Shown here: positions 53,174 to 62,793 of the stretch, one piece after another
Position numbering within the stretch: the stretch's first letter is position 1
How the letters are laid out: every line of letters starts with the position of its first letter
Assembly (NCBI GenBank): GCA_021770615.1
Contig: JAETQR010000001.1
Span: forward strand, 62,001-126,000
Origin: Lachnospiraceae bacterium
GTDB lineage: Bacteria; Bacillota_A; Clostridia; Lachnospirales; Lachnospiraceae
DNA length: 64,000 bases
Direction: 5' to 3'
The notes under the pieces: generated by a model
What the model saw: the letters and a program-made list of their open reading frames with translations, nothing else
Databases searched by the model: none
Told to the model about the DNA's origin: nothing
Made by a program: the position numbers and the translations under genes

Positions 53174-56100
53174 TTAGGACATTTGTGCAAGTCTCTTGTA
53201 CTTATCCTCTGCCTCTTTTTCCGCTTTTTTAAACAGCCGTTCCGCACGTTCCGGATTTGAACGCATCAGGCGGTTATACCTGACTTCGCCCATCAAAAAT
53301 TCCCTGTAATCTCCCTTCGGTTCTTTGGAATCCAGCATAAACGGATTCTGTCCGTTTTTAACGTTGTCCGGATGGAAACGGAACAGATGCCAGTAACCGG
53401 CTTCCACTGCCTTTTTCTCCTCTGCCATAGAATTTCCCATACCGACCCGGATCCCGTGGTTGATACACGGAGCGTAGGCAATGATAAGAGATGGCCCGTT
53501 GTATGCCTCTGCCTCCTCAAATGCTTTTACGGTCTGCGCCATATCCGCGCCCTGCGCCACCTGTGCCACATAGACATAGCCATACGACATAGCGATCGCC
53601 GCCAGATCTTTTTTCTTGATTTCTTTTCCGGCCGCCGCAAACTGGGCGATAGCTCCGGTCGGCGTCGCCTTTGAAGACTGTCCGCCTGTATTCGAATAGA
53701 CCTCCGTATCAAAAACAAGGATATTTACATCCTGTCCACTGGCGATCACATGGTCGAGCCCGCCATATCCGATATCATAGGCCCAACCGTCCCCGCCGAA
53801 GATCCACTGCGATTTCTTGGAGGCAAAATCCTGATATTCAAGGATCGTCTCCGCCAGTCCGGATACTTTTTCCCCGGCATTCTCATAAGAATAGGAGCCG
53901 TTTGCAAGCGTTTCGACCATCTCTTTTGCCGCCTTTTTATTCGTTCTGCCATTATCAAGGGTATCTAAATATGCGCCCAGTTTCTGTTTTAATTCTACAT
54001 TAGTAGTCTCGTTTAATAATGCCCGCGCTGCGTCGATTACTTTATTTCTCAGTGTCCGCTGCGCCAACTCCATACCAAATCCAAATTCCGCATTGTCCTC
54101 AAAGAGCGAATTTGCCCATGCCGGCCCCTCGCCATCGTGGTTTACCGTATAAGCGGATGCCGGGGAGGAACCGCCCCAGATCGAAGAACACCCGGTGGCA
54201 TTGGCGATATACATCCGGTCACCAAAGAGCTGGGTGGCAAGCTTGGCATACTGTGTCTCCCCACATCCGGCACACGCTCCTGAGAACTCCAGAAGCGGCT
54301 TTTTAAACTGGCTCCCCTTTACTGTCTCTACCTTGAATTTCTCAAACACCTTTTCCGGCGTCTTAATATTTACACCGTAGTCAAACAATTTCTGCTGTCC
54401 CATTCCCTCGTCGACAGATATCATTTTCAGGACATCATTTCTCGCATTGCCCGGACAGACATTTGCGCAGCTTCCGCAGCCTGTACAATCCAACGGCGAA
54501 ACCGTGATCGCAAATTTCATCCCCTCCATTCCCTTCATATCTGTAACCGTCCCCTCCGGTGCTTTCCCGAGGCTCTCCCCTTCCAGCGCCAGCGGGCGGA
54601 TGCAGGCATGTGGACAGACATACGAACAGAAATTGCACTGGATACAGCCATCCGGATTCCATCTTGGCACATCGATCCCTACCCCACGTTTTTCATAAGC
54701 GGCTGAACCAAGCGGCACTGTCCCGTCTGCATAGTTCCCAAAAGCGGACACCGGAAGGTCATTGCCCTGCTGGGAATTGATCTTACTCTGGATGTCATTG
54801 ACATAGTCGATCAGCACATCGTTTACCCCACTCACCCTGTCGGTAATATTTTCATCACCGGCCTCTTTCCACGAATCCGGCACATCGATCTTCACATATT
54901 TTTCCGCCCCTGCCTCGATCGCACGGTGATTCATCTCCACGATATCATCACCTTTTTTTGAATACGTTTTCTTCGCCGCATCCTTCAGATACTGGATCGC
55001 CTCTTCTTTCGGAATGATTTCTGAAATGGCAAAAAACGCCGCCTGAAGGATCGTATTGATCCGTCCTCCCAGACCGATCTCCTTTCCCAGTTTAAATCCG
55101 TCGATCGTATACAGGTTGATCTGGTTTTCGGCGATAAACCGTTTTACCTGTCCCGGCAGAGCCTTTTCCAGCTCTTCTTTGCTCCAGGAACAGTTTAGCA
55201 GAAACGAACCGTTCGGTTTTAAATCCTGCACCATATTGTATTTGCGAATATAAGCGGGCATATGGCACGCCACAAAATCCGCCTTCTCGATCAGATACGA
55301 AGATTTGATCGGCTTGTCCCCAAAACGAAGATGGGAGATCGTCACACCGCCGGACTTTTTCGAATCATAATCAAAGTACGCCTGTACATATTTATCCGTG
55401 TGGTCTCCGATGACCTTGATGGAATTCTTATTTGCCCCAACTGTTCCGTCTGCTCCCATACCCCAGAACTTACAGCTTGTCGTCCCCTCCGGCGCTGTGT
55501 GCGGACTCTCTGTGCGCTCCAGCGACAGATTTGTCACATCGTCTTTGATCCCGATCGTAAATGCTTTCTTGGATGTGTTCCGATAAACGGCAAGGATATC
55601 TGACGGATACGTATCTTTGGAACCAAGGCCATAGCGTCCGCCGAATACGGGAACATCCTTAAACCGGCTTTCCCTGAGTGCTGCTGTCACATCGAGGAAA
55701 AGCGCCTCTCCCTGGGCTCCCGGCTCTTTGCTCCGGTCTAACACATGGATCTGTTTTACTGTATCCGGCAGCGCCTTGATCAGGTGCTCACTGCTAAACG
55801 GACGGAACAGGCGGACTTTTACAAGGCCGACCTTCTCCCCTTTCTGCATCAGATAGTCGATCGTCTCCTCCGTCGTGTCACAGACCGATCCCATAGCAAC
55901 GATCACTTTTTCTGCATCCGGCGCCCCATAATAGTTGAATAGTTTATAATCCGTCCCGGCCTTTTCATTTACCTTATCCATATAAGATTCCACGATCTGT
56001 GGCAGCCTGTCATAATACGGATTGGAAGCCTCCCTCACCTGGAAAAAGATATCCGGATTCTGTGCGGTTCCTCTCTGTACCGGATGATTCGGGTTCAACG

Positions 56101-56740
56101 CCCTCTTCCGGAACTCCCTGACAGCATCCATCGGACACATCTCTTTTAAATCCTCATAATCCCACACCTCGATCTTCTGGATCTCATGGGAAGTACGAAA
56201 TCCATCAAAGAAATGTAAAAACGGTACTCTTCCCTCGAGCGTTGCCAGATGGGCAACTGCCCCCAGATCCATCACTTCCTGTACATTTCCCGCACACAGC
56301 ATGGCAAAACCCGTCTGCCTGCAGGCATATACATCCGAATGATCTCCGAAGATCGAGAGCGCATGGCTTGCAAGTGCCCTGGCGGATACATGGATCACAC
56401 ACGGAAGAAGTTCGCCCGCAATCTTGTACATATTCGGAACCATGAGAAGAAGCCCCTGTGAGGCTGTATATGTGGTGGAGAGTGCCCCCGCCTGAAGAGA
56501 ACCGTGGAGTGCACCGGCGGCTCCCGCCTCCGACTGCATCTCGCTCATCACGACAGGTTGTCCAAATATGTTTTTTAACCCCTCACTGGCCCATATATCC
56601 GTGTAATCTGCCATCGGCGAGGAAGGAGTGATCGGATAAATGGCAGCCGCCTCCGTGAACGCATAGGACACGTGGGCTGCTGCCATATTACCATCCATTG
56701 TCTTTTTCTTTCTGGAAACTTGTGTTATTTTCTCTGTCAT
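53174..56740 (-). CDS. nifJ: Pyruvate:ferredoxin (flavodoxin) oxidoreductase
   Basis: A single-chain 1188-residue PFOR that splits pyruvate to acetyl-CoA and CO2 with reduced ferredoxin, central to clostridial fermentation. Domain order: I (AAAHVSYAFTEAAAIYPITP), II (FGGRYGLGSKDTYPSDI), gamma (SHLRFGDKPIKSSYLI), two ferredoxin clusters (CIQCNFCSYVCPHACIRP; CTGCGSCANVCPGNA), and TPP domain (ACAGCGETQYAKLATQLFGD, FDTEVYSNTGGQSSKATPTG) with the extra proximal cysteines. GAGGGC precedes the ATG. Complete and of normal length. Confidence 0.98.
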   Translation of the reverse strand: MTEKITQVSRKKKTMDGNMAAAHVSYAFTEAAAIYPITPSSPMADYTDIWASEGLKNIFGQPVVMSEMQSEAGAAGALHGSLQAGALSTTYTASQGLLLMVPNMYKIAGELLPCVIHVSARALASHALSIFGDHSDVYACRQTGFAMLCAGNVQEVMDLGAVAHLATLEGRVPFLHFFDGFRTSHEIQKIEVWDYEDLKEMCPMDAVREFRKRALNPNHPVQRGTAQNPDIFFQVREASNPYYDRLPQIVESYMDKVNEKAGTDYKLFNYYGAPDAEKVIVAMGSVCDTTEETIDYLMQKGEKVGLVKVRLFRPFSSEHLIKALPDTVKQIHVLDRSKEPGAQGEALFLDVTAALRESRFKDVPVFGGRYGLGSKDTYPSDILAVYRNTSKKAFTIGIKDDVTNLSLERTESPHTAPEGTTSCKFWGMGADGTVGANKNSIKVIGDHTDKYVQAYFDYDSKKSGGVTISHLRFGDKPIKSSYLIEKADFVACHMPAYIRKYNMVQDLKPNGSFLLNCSWSKEELEKALPGQVKRFIAENQINLYTIDGFKLGKEIGLGGRINTILQAAFFAISEIIPKEEAIQYLKDAAKKTYSKKGDDIVEMNHRAIEAGAEKYVKIDVPDSWKEAGDENITDRVSGVNDVLIDYVNDIQSKINSQQGNDLPVSAFGNYADGTVPLGSAAYEKRGVGIDVPRWNPDGCIQCNFCSYVCPHACIRPLALEGESLGKAPEGTVTDMKGMEGMKFAITVSPLDCTGCGSCANVCPGNARNDVLKMISVDEGMGQQKLFDYGVNIKTPEKVFEKFKVETVKGSQFKKPLLEFSGACAGCGETQYAKLATQLFGDRMYIANATGCSSIWGGSSPASAYTVNHDGEGPAWANSLFEDNAEFGFGMELAQRTLRNKVIDAARALLNETTNVELKQKLGAYLDTLDNGRTNKKAAKEMVETLANGSYSYENAGEKVSGLAETILEYQDFASKKSQWIFGGDGWAYDIGYGGLDHVIASGQDVNILVFDTEVYSNTGGQSSKATPTGAIAQFAAAGKEIKKKDLAAIAMSYGYVYVAQVAQGADMAQTVKAFEEAEAYNGPSLIIAYAPCINHGIRVGMGNSMAEEKKAVEAGYWHLFRFHPDNVKNGQNPFMLDSKEPKGDYREFLMGEVRYNRLMRSNPERAERLFKKAEKEAEDKYKRLAQMS

Positions 56741-56779
56741 TTCTTTGCCCTCTTTTCTGCATAATATTTACTGTTTGTA

Positions 56780-56808
56780 ATTATATGCAAAGATGGCAAA
56801 ATTTATAA
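56780..56808 (-). promoter_or_regulatory. Possible promoter of PFOR
   Basis: Minus strand TATAAT (56780-56785) with TTATAA (56803-56808) 17 bp upstream. The -10 is perfect, the -35 weak. It would give a leader of about 35 bases. The rest of 56741-56906 holds nothing more that I can support. Confidence 0.45.
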
Positions 56809-56906
56809 CCTTTTCCAGCGCAACTTTCTGTTTCGCATAATCCTCTACAAAAAACATCTGATTCTATTACAAAAAACGCCAGACAAAAACTTAATTCTGC
56901 GTACCC

Positions 56907-57065
56907 TTACCGTTCCAAATTTCTGTTTTCCTCTCGTTTACGAAGCAAGTTCATAGAATGATCCAGAATATGTTCCTTTCTTGCTACCAGCATTGTCTTA
57001 TAAAAATGTTTCTGCAAATCACTAATGGTCGGAGTTTTCTTTGGCAAGCCCGTAAAATCTATCAC
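56907..57065 (-). pseudogene. Decayed HipA-like kinase toxin (52-codon remnant)
   Basis: From GTG 57065 (GAGGACT upstream) to TAA 56907 an open frame begins VIDFTGLPKKTPT, the usual start of a HipA-like kinase family in Firmicutes, and jumps to a helical, basic tail (HFYKTMLVARKEHILDHSMN, LLRKREENRNLER) like the C-terminus of such proteins. The kinase core of about 250 residues is missing. It directly follows the small gene 57087-57371, which has the appearance of the partner. The family assignment is from memory of start and context, so it stays tentative. Confidence 0.5.
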
Positions 57066-57086
57066 ATTCAGTCCTCATTTCTCTTT

Positions 57087-57371
57087 TTATTCCAACGTTG
57101 TCGGCCGTTCGATCCGCAAATATTCTTCCCGCAGATACCAAGCCTGCTCACTGGTTATGATCCCATTTACCTCTGCACTATTTATGTCACTCTGAAGACT
57201 ACAGTAATCACAATCCCACCTCAAATACACTTCTCCTGCATCATACTTCTCCCATGCAGCTTTCATCTGCTCCAAAGACTCCTGCAAAAAACTCGGCAGT
57301 CCGCACTCAAGATAAGATTTGTCAATGGGTAGTCCACTTTTTTCATCATATTTCTCTGCCAACGAGTTCAT
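57087..57371 (-). CDS. Small soluble protein, likely partner of a lost HipA-like toxin
   Basis: A 94-residue protein with GGAGGATAG before the ATG. Its C-terminal half (WDCDYCSLQSDINSAEVNGI, ITSEQAWYLREEYLRIE) resembles small proteins encoded before HipA-like kinases in gut Clostridia, as far as I recall. N-terminal part MNSLAEKYDEKSGLPIDKSY has no known motif. Reading frame intact. Antitoxin role is inference. Confidence 0.65.
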   Translation of the reverse strand: MNSLAEKYDEKSGLPIDKSYLECGLPSFLQESLEQMKAAWEKYDAGEVYLRWDCDYCSLQSDINSAEVNGIITSEQAWYLREEYLRIERPTTLE

Positions 57372-57463
57372 CCGACTATCCTCCTTCTCTTTTCTTTTAT
57401 TCTATCGGCTTCATATTCTATTGTCAATAAGGTTAAAAGTCTTTTTCATCTTCTATTCAAAAC

Positions 57464-58561
57464 TTATCCCTCCGTCAATGTATACCTCACGCACACCGTC
57501 GGTGCATCCGCAATCTCCTCCCTGTTTTCCGGGATATCCACATAAGCCACATACAAATTTCCATTCCCATCTGTCTCAAATCCCTCGATACTCCTGTTCG
57601 TGTCAAAATGATTTTCGGCAGTGGTCGGCTCGATGGTTTGAAACGTTCCGTCTTTCCCCGTATCCATAAAATGGATCCCATTTCCATCCAGAAGATAAAC
57701 GAGGTCTCCACATCCTGCCATCTTATAAGTTCCATATCCCGACAAATGTTTAAAGTTGTGTTCATACGTCCGGATGCTCTCCTCTGTCTGCTCATCAACC
57801 ACATCCATACTCATCCAGTACTCACCGGCACGGTATATATCCCCATTCACATAAAAGAGACTGTACTTGGACGTCTTTTCCGAAAAAGCCTTCACCACTC
57901 TTTCTTCTTTCATGGAATACAGTTCACTGTGACGATTTTCATACCGGATCAATGCCCTTCCATCTTCCGTGATATCATAATCCTCAATCATATTTCTGTT
58001 CAGTTCGATGTCACCTGAATTGCAATATTCCAGCAGGTATTTTCTAAATTCCATCCCATCTTCCCCCAGGCAGACAAGATAGCCCTTTGTGCCGGGATCT
58101 CCGACCTTTCCCTTGCCATTCTCTTCTTTACCTCTCCCGGCGCTCATATAAATGCAATACAGCTTCCCATCCCTCCCCCGTTTAAAACACGAAAAATGGC
58201 GCAGTGAGCTGTCAAGCTGCATCCGTTTTTCAATCTTCTTATTTTTTAATTCGTTTCTCACCCATTTATCATCCTCGTCCAGATCATAGTAAACGATCTT
58301 ATTTGTCTCCCACTCCAACAAAAAAATCTCAAGCCTCCCCTCCGGATTCCGGGTGTAATTCCCCATCCACCACTCCGTCTTCCCATATTTCTCCGGCAGG
58401 ACGATCGTTTCCTTTTTTACCCTGACTCCTGCTTCTGTTAAAACTTCCGGGGCATTTTCTCCTTTTATTCCCTCTGTCTCACCGGCATCCTTATCCCGAC
58501 ACCCTGTCATCCCCAGTAAGACGATAGCAAATGTCAGAAAAATGACGACTCCTTTTTTCAT
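57464..58561 (-). CDS. Secreted lipoprotein, propeller-like, full-length paralogue
   Basis: A 365-residue lipoprotein (MKKGVVIFLTFAIVLLGMTG then Cys) that I cannot assign. After the lipobox it has recurring blade-like segments (YTRNPEGRLEIFLLEWETNK, GRDGKLYCIYMSAGRG, KGYLVCLGEDGMEF, and FETDGNGNLYVAYVDIPENR). This suggests an extracellular beta-propeller. It follows a shorter paralogue at 58581-59192; both are likely in one operon under the promoter at 59332-59360. Good GGAGGG before the ATG. Confidence 0.75.
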   Translation of the reverse strand: MKKGVVIFLTFAIVLLGMTGCRDKDAGETEGIKGENAPEVLTEAGVRVKKETIVLPEKYGKTEWWMGNYTRNPEGRLEIFLLEWETNKIVYYDLDEDDKWVRNELKNKKIEKRMQLDSSLRHFSCFKRGRDGKLYCIYMSAGRGKEENGKGKVGDPGTKGYLVCLGEDGMEFRKYLLEYCNSGDIELNRNMIEDYDITEDGRALIRYENRHSELYSMKEERVVKAFSEKTSKYSLFYVNGDIYRAGEYWMSMDVVDEQTEESIRTYEHNFKHLSGYGTYKMAGCGDLVYLLDGNGIHFMDTGKDGTFQTIEPTTAENHFDTNRSIEGFETDGNGNLYVAYVDIPENREEIADAPTVCVRYTLTEG

Positions 58562-58580
58562 GTCTATCCCTCCATTTCCG

Positions 58581-59192
58581 CTAATCCACCGAATATCTCA
58601 CAAGCATCGAATATAACTCACAATGCAGATCCTGATATACGATCAATGCCCGTCCATCGTCCCATACGTGATAATTATCAGTTTCCATGGAATTATGAGC
58701 ATATTTCATCCGGTATTTTGTAAATTCCGTCCCATCCTCTCCAAGACAGACAAGATACGCTTTCACATCCTGTCCACTTCCTGCTCCGGAATCTTCTTTC
58801 CTATCCGCCAGATCACAGAGACAGTATAATTTTCCATCATCTCCCCATTGAAATTCAGAAATCCACCGCTCATCAAACTTCCGCTCCGTCAGAATCTTAT
58901 GTATTTTCTTATTTTTAATCTCATTTTTTATCCAGACCCCATCCTCAAGTGCATAACAATAGATTTTTTGCGTTTCCGTTTCCTTCACAAACAGATTCAG
59001 CCTCCCTTTCGGATCCGTCGTAAAGTTACCAGTATAGTATTCGGTCTCATCAAAAGCCTCCGGCCACTCCACCTCCTCTTTTTTTATATTCTTTTGGCCT
59101 GTGATCCGGCATCCTGCCATACCTGCCACAAGCAGAACAGCCATAGCGCCCCCGATGGCACACCGGATCATAGTACGAAATCTTCTTCTCAT
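58581..59192 (-). CDS. Lipoprotein paralogue with internal deletion
   Basis: A 203-residue lipoprotein (lipobox MAGC near residue 28). It matches the first half of the 365-residue neighbour (NFTTDPKGRLNLFVKETETQ, IKNEIKNKKI, AYLVCLGEDGTEFTKYRMKY) up to CELYSM, then goes directly into LVRYSVD, equal to the extreme C-terminus of the neighbour (VRYTLTEG). About 150 residues between them are lost in frame. Whether the shortened product is functional is unknown. GAGGAAT precedes its ATG. Confidence 0.75.
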   Translation of the reverse strand: MRRRFRTMIRCAIGGAMAVLLVAGMAGCRITGQKNIKKEEVEWPEAFDETEYYTGNFTTDPKGRLNLFVKETETQKIYCYALEDGVWIKNEIKNKKIHKILTERKFDERWISEFQWGDDGKLYCLCDLADRKEDSGAGSGQDVKAYLVCLGEDGTEFTKYRMKYAHNSMETDNYHVWDDGRALIVYQDLHCELYSMLVRYSVD

Positions 59193-59303
59193 GATAATTC
59201 CTCATTTCTGCAGAGTGAACTAAGTTCACCCTGGCCTTATTGCGTAAGCAAATGCTGTGCAATTTGCTTTGATGAAATTTGTACGGCAGGGCTAAAACAG
59301 CAA

Positions 59304-59360
59304 AAAGGTTTATGAATAATAAACTAATTTAAGTTTATCATCCATAAACCTTTATGTCAA
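59304..59360 (-). promoter_or_regulatory. Promoter and 50-bp palindrome upstream of the lipoprotein pair
   Basis: Minus strand TTGACA (59355-59360), 17-bp spacer, TAAACT (59332-59337). The palindrome (59304-59353) has outer arms AAAGGTTTATG/CATAAACCTTT and inner arms ATAAACT/AGTTTAT with a common centre, and covers the -10 and start site. It might also act as a bidirectional terminator for the surface protein gene that ends at 59424. The rest of 59193-59423 has no gene; GTGAACTAAGTTCAC (59215-59229 region) is a small palindrome. Confidence 0.65.
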
Positions 59361-59423
59361 GCAAAATCAAACACTCTCATGCCTTTTCTATAACTCTTTC
59401 CAAATCCAGATTTTTCCCTTGTG

Positions 59424-62400
59424 TCAACGGACGCGGACTTTCACTGCCTTATAAACACCATTTTGCGCATAGACATATATCTTACAGCTCCCCCTGCCCT
59501 TTGCCTTAATAACGCCTTTTTTACTGACAGAAGCCACTTTCGGGTTACTGGATTCATAAGACAGCCGGCGCCACCTCTTGATCTTTTTGTCCGCTTTGGT
59601 TTCTTTTGCCCTGATCTTATACGACTTTCCTTCCTTTAGAGATACCGTTGCCTTTTTTACTTTCACGGACTTTGCTACACCATATTTTCCTCCGGACGTA
59701 ACGGTATAAACCCGCCTGCCCGATGCAACAGGCACCTGCTTTCCATCGACTGTCTTATAAGCGATCACAATATACTTATAAAAACAGCCTTTTTTTAGTT
59801 TCTTGTTTCCGATCTTTTTACAGGTGTAAGATGTCTTTTTCCCGCTCACTGTTTTTAAATACTCATATTTATATTTTTTCCCAAACCGGTTTCCATAAAT
59901 CTTATATCCGTCCGCCTCTTTTACACGTTTCCATTTGAGAGTGACAGATCTCTTCGTCTGTTTCTTTGACATGACCCTGAGTTTTCTGAAAAATTTTTTC
60001 CGCCTTCCGTTATTATTTGTCTTCCCGGAAAGATCACCGGGCCGGATGACCGGCTGTTGTGTTGGCTGTTGTGTTGGCTGTTGTGTTGACTGCACGACCT
60101 CCGTCGCCGCTTCCGGCACGATACTGCCCGGCTTTTGCGTCTGTTCCGGAACATCCGTACTACCGGATGGCAGTTCAGGTGTCTGCTCAGGTGTCTGTTC
60201 TGCGGGTTTCACACTAAGCTTTATCAACACCTCCACACTTTCATAATTATCTTGGTCAGAAGGGGTAAACACCACCACATAATCCGTCGTGTCGCTGTCA
60301 GCTACGCCAGGTTTTATGGAAGCGTCTTTCCATGCAAAACTCCCTGCCACAGCAGTGCTGTCCAGACTACTATGCTGCACGACGCCACCTGACAAAGCAG
60401 AGGCAGCAAGCAAATCGCCATGAGTAATCTGTGTCGCTGTTGGCAAAGCAGAAATGTATGGTGCTGCTTTTGCGACTGTAATCGTAGTTGTACCACTATA
60501 CTCCAAATACTTACTGCCGTCATCCGGAACAAACACCCATTCTGCCGAAACGGTTCCCGCTTTCGGAGTAGCAGACGGTGTTTTCCAGCGAAGAGTTCCT
60601 GCAACTTCAGTATCCGTTCCCTCTTCAACAAAAACAACAGGTGAAAATGCCAGCTCCGACAATTTCTGTCCATAGGTCAGAAACTGACCATCCTTTACCG
60701 ATACATTGCTGCCAGTCTGCAACGTCACATTAACCGGGCGAAGATCCCACCGGGCATACAAAGTGAGATCGCCATCAATGGAACTGCCAAAATCAAATTT
60801 TTCTCCTCCCTCCGGCTCTGTAAACCAACCGTCAAAAATATATCCGTCTTTTACCGGTGCGGCAGGCTTCGACACCATATTATCCCCGTTTGCAAAAGAA
60901 GACTTCCATATGTCAGCTCCGTCCATATAAGTCACTTTATGTAGCACGGCATCTCCGATTTGAACCGTTCCGTCACCCGACAGATTCAGGCTCTCCACTT
61001 TCTGATTCGTATCATTTGCCGGGAGAAGAAGCATAGCTCCCTCCTGCACGATTATACTGCCGCCTTCTCCCACGGTAAGGAACTCGTCCAAATTGTCCCA
61101 TGTAATATTTCCATTGTCTGTTGCATCCAGTTTTTTTCCGGTGAGGATCGTCAACCCGGCACCCGGCGTAATAAACCGTCTGCTGATCCAGTTCCCGACA
61201 CCTCCCAGAGAACAATTATATCCCTGGGCTACTTCCCCATAAATATATTGAACGACGCCACTTTTCTCATTAATCGCTCCATCAAACACTCCATTATTCG
61301 TAAACCGGGTGTGATCGCAGTCAATTCCATCCGCAATCAGCGTGCCATTATTTACAAACTGCGTTTGTACCTGAGCTCTGGTGCTGCCGGTAAATTCCAG
61401 AGTTCCATTGTTTATCAGAGCCGCTCCCTCTTCACCTTTTATATAGGCAGGACTTCTTTTAAAAGTTACCTTCTGTCCTTCCCCGATGGTAAACGTTTTT
61501 CCTGCCTCTATCGTCAGGTCTCCGGGAACCGTCAACTCACTGAGTTCCTCCGGCAGGGAACAGTCTCCCCATGAATAAACGTCATACCCTGTCTGGGCAT
61601 AAAACGTGGAATCCGATACATTTACGTTGCTCGCATATAAAGCCGGATTCCCGTTCAAATAGACACCTGTATTAGAACAAAACAAGGCTCCTGTAATATG
61701 TTCCAACGTGATCGTTCCCGTTTGTATGTAAATTCCCTTATCCACATTTTTAATATCCAGACTGCTGTTTTTTATTTTTAATTCATCCTGGGAAGCACTG
61801 TAAATTGCCGCATACGCATACTCGCTCTCCGGTCCGGTACATTTTACCGTACAAGCGTCTATCTCACAGCTTCCCACCGTTATCAATGATGTCGCCTGCG
61901 TGGAAGCCACTGTCATAGACGCTGTAATACCACAATTTGTTGCAGACAGACGTTCTGCACTCATTGTGTTTGTCCTGAGTGTACTGTTTTTCATTGAAAG
62001 AGTCTCGCCAACGACGATTGCCCCTTTTCTTTCTGACCGGGCATCAAGCGTAACATCCTCTACATTCAGGCATCCCGGGATATGAAGCCCGCACCGGCTT
62101 CCTTCCACTGTAAGCGAACCGCCGCCATAAATCGAAATACCGGGCTTTACCGCTGCATCGTCTGCATTCACATAAATACCACTGCCATTATAAACATAAT
62201 CTGTCTGCTTCGTACTGATGATCCGGTTTTCCCCGATCAAAACAATGTTGATAAATCGGATCGGAGTCCCCTGATTGACATACAAAGAAATGGCAGAATC
62301 ATCCGTCACTTCAAAATTCACATTATCCAGTGTCAACGTATAACTGAGAGGGTCATCGTCATCCTTTTTCCAACACCAGCCCTCCTCTGTATTTTCCTGT

Positions 62401-62555
62401 TCCTCCGTGCCCAGAGAAATTTTCTGTGTACGGGTCTTTCTCTGTCCGGAAATCCCTTTCGCATCTGCTGTTACGCTCCCTCCCCACAATGTCTGACATA
62501 TCACACCCACCATCAATGTCCAGACTATAATACACCTTAACTTCTTCTTATTCAT
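59424..62555 (-). CDS. Large secreted surface protein: beta-helix, InlB_B, MBG-like, FnIII and BIG2 domains
   Basis: A 1043-residue secreted protein. Signal peptide (CIIVWTLMVGVICQTLWGGS), right-handed beta-helix-like region (about 60-520) with many short repeats, an InlB_B/Listeria-Bacteroides repeat (PVKDGYIFDGWFTEPEGGEK, LTLYARW), two MBG/YDG-like domains (about 615-790), a Gln-Pro-Thr linker (QPTQQPTQQP), and a very basic end with an FnIII-like (SVTLKWKRVKEADGYKIYGN) and a BIG2-like domain (YESSNPKVASVSKKGVIKAK). No LPXTG motif; retention through the basic tail is inferred. ATG at 62555 with GGAGG upstream. Adhesin or cell-cell contact function is likely. Confidence 0.85.
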   Translation of the reverse strand: MNKKKLRCIIVWTLMVGVICQTLWGGSVTADAKGISGQRKTRTQKISLGTEEQENTEEGWCWKKDDDDPLSYTLTLDNVNFEVTDDSAISLYVNQGTPIRFINIVLIGENRIISTKQTDYVYNGSGIYVNADDAAVKPGISIYGGGSLTVEGSRCGLHIPGCLNVEDVTLDARSERKGAIVVGETLSMKNSTLRTNTMSAERLSATNCGITASMTVASTQATSLITVGSCEIDACTVKCTGPESEYAYAAIYSASQDELKIKNSSLDIKNVDKGIYIQTGTITLEHITGALFCSNTGVYLNGNPALYASNVNVSDSTFYAQTGYDVYSWGDCSLPEELSELTVPGDLTIEAGKTFTIGEGQKVTFKRSPAYIKGEEGAALINNGTLEFTGSTRAQVQTQFVNNGTLIADGIDCDHTRFTNNGVFDGAINEKSGVVQYIYGEVAQGYNCSLGGVGNWISRRFITPGAGLTILTGKKLDATDNGNITWDNLDEFLTVGEGGSIIVQEGAMLLLPANDTNQKVESLNLSGDGTVQIGDAVLHKVTYMDGADIWKSSFANGDNMVSKPAAPVKDGYIFDGWFTEPEGGEKFDFGSSIDGDLTLYARWDLRPVNVTLQTGSNVSVKDGQFLTYGQKLSELAFSPVVFVEEGTDTEVAGTLRWKTPSATPKAGTVSAEWVFVPDDGSKYLEYSGTTTITVAKAAPYISALPTATQITHGDLLAASALSGGVVQHSSLDSTAVAGSFAWKDASIKPGVADSDTTDYVVVFTPSDQDNYESVEVLIKLSVKPAEQTPEQTPELPSGSTDVPEQTQKPGSIVPEAATEVVQSTQQPTQQPTQQPVIRPGDLSGKTNNNGRRKKFFRKLRVMSKKQTKRSVTLKWKRVKEADGYKIYGNRFGKKYKYEYLKTVSGKKTSYTCKKIGNKKLKKGCFYKYIVIAYKTVDGKQVPVASGRRVYTVTSGGKYGVAKSVKVKKATVSLKEGKSYKIRAKETKADKKIKRWRRLSYESSNPKVASVSKKGVIKAKGRGSCKIYVYAQNGVYKAVKVRVR

Positions 62556-62597
62556 AAAAACCTCCAAACTTTTGTCCTGATTTTTTGTCCAGTCTTC

Positions 62598-62625
62598 ATT
62601 ATATGAGTTTTCTTAATAAAAACAA
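62598..62625 (-). promoter_or_regulatory. Promoter of the surface protein gene
   Basis: Minus strand TATAAT (62598-62603) with TTGTTT (62620-62625) 16 bp upstream, about 40 bases before the ATG. Confidence 0.5.
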
Positions 62626-62697
62626 TATATCTGGCAGGAACGTCAGATTTCTGGCAAAAACATCAACTGGTCTTTCTGAACAGGGGGAATATATAAC

Positions 62698-62782
62698 AAA
62701 GCACCAGCATTCTACATCACTGTAAATACTGGTGCTTTTATGGTTAGCCTGACGGCGGGTTCGACCTGACATCGTCAGGCTA
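62698..62782 (-). terminator. Two hairpins ending the partial surface protein gene
   Basis: The first stem, TAGCCTGACG/CGTCAGGCTA (62745-62754, 62773-62782), has no T run. The second, AAAGCACCAG/CTGGTGCTTT (62698-62707, 62729-62738), continues with TTGTTAT on the minus strand and can work in either direction. Confidence 0.7.
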
Positions 62783-62793
62783 TTTCTTCTCTT

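Noticed and set aside
60960..61574. 204-codon plus-strand frame opposite the beta-helix surface protein
   Set aside because: Antisense shadow; no start site and low-complexity hydrophilic composition.
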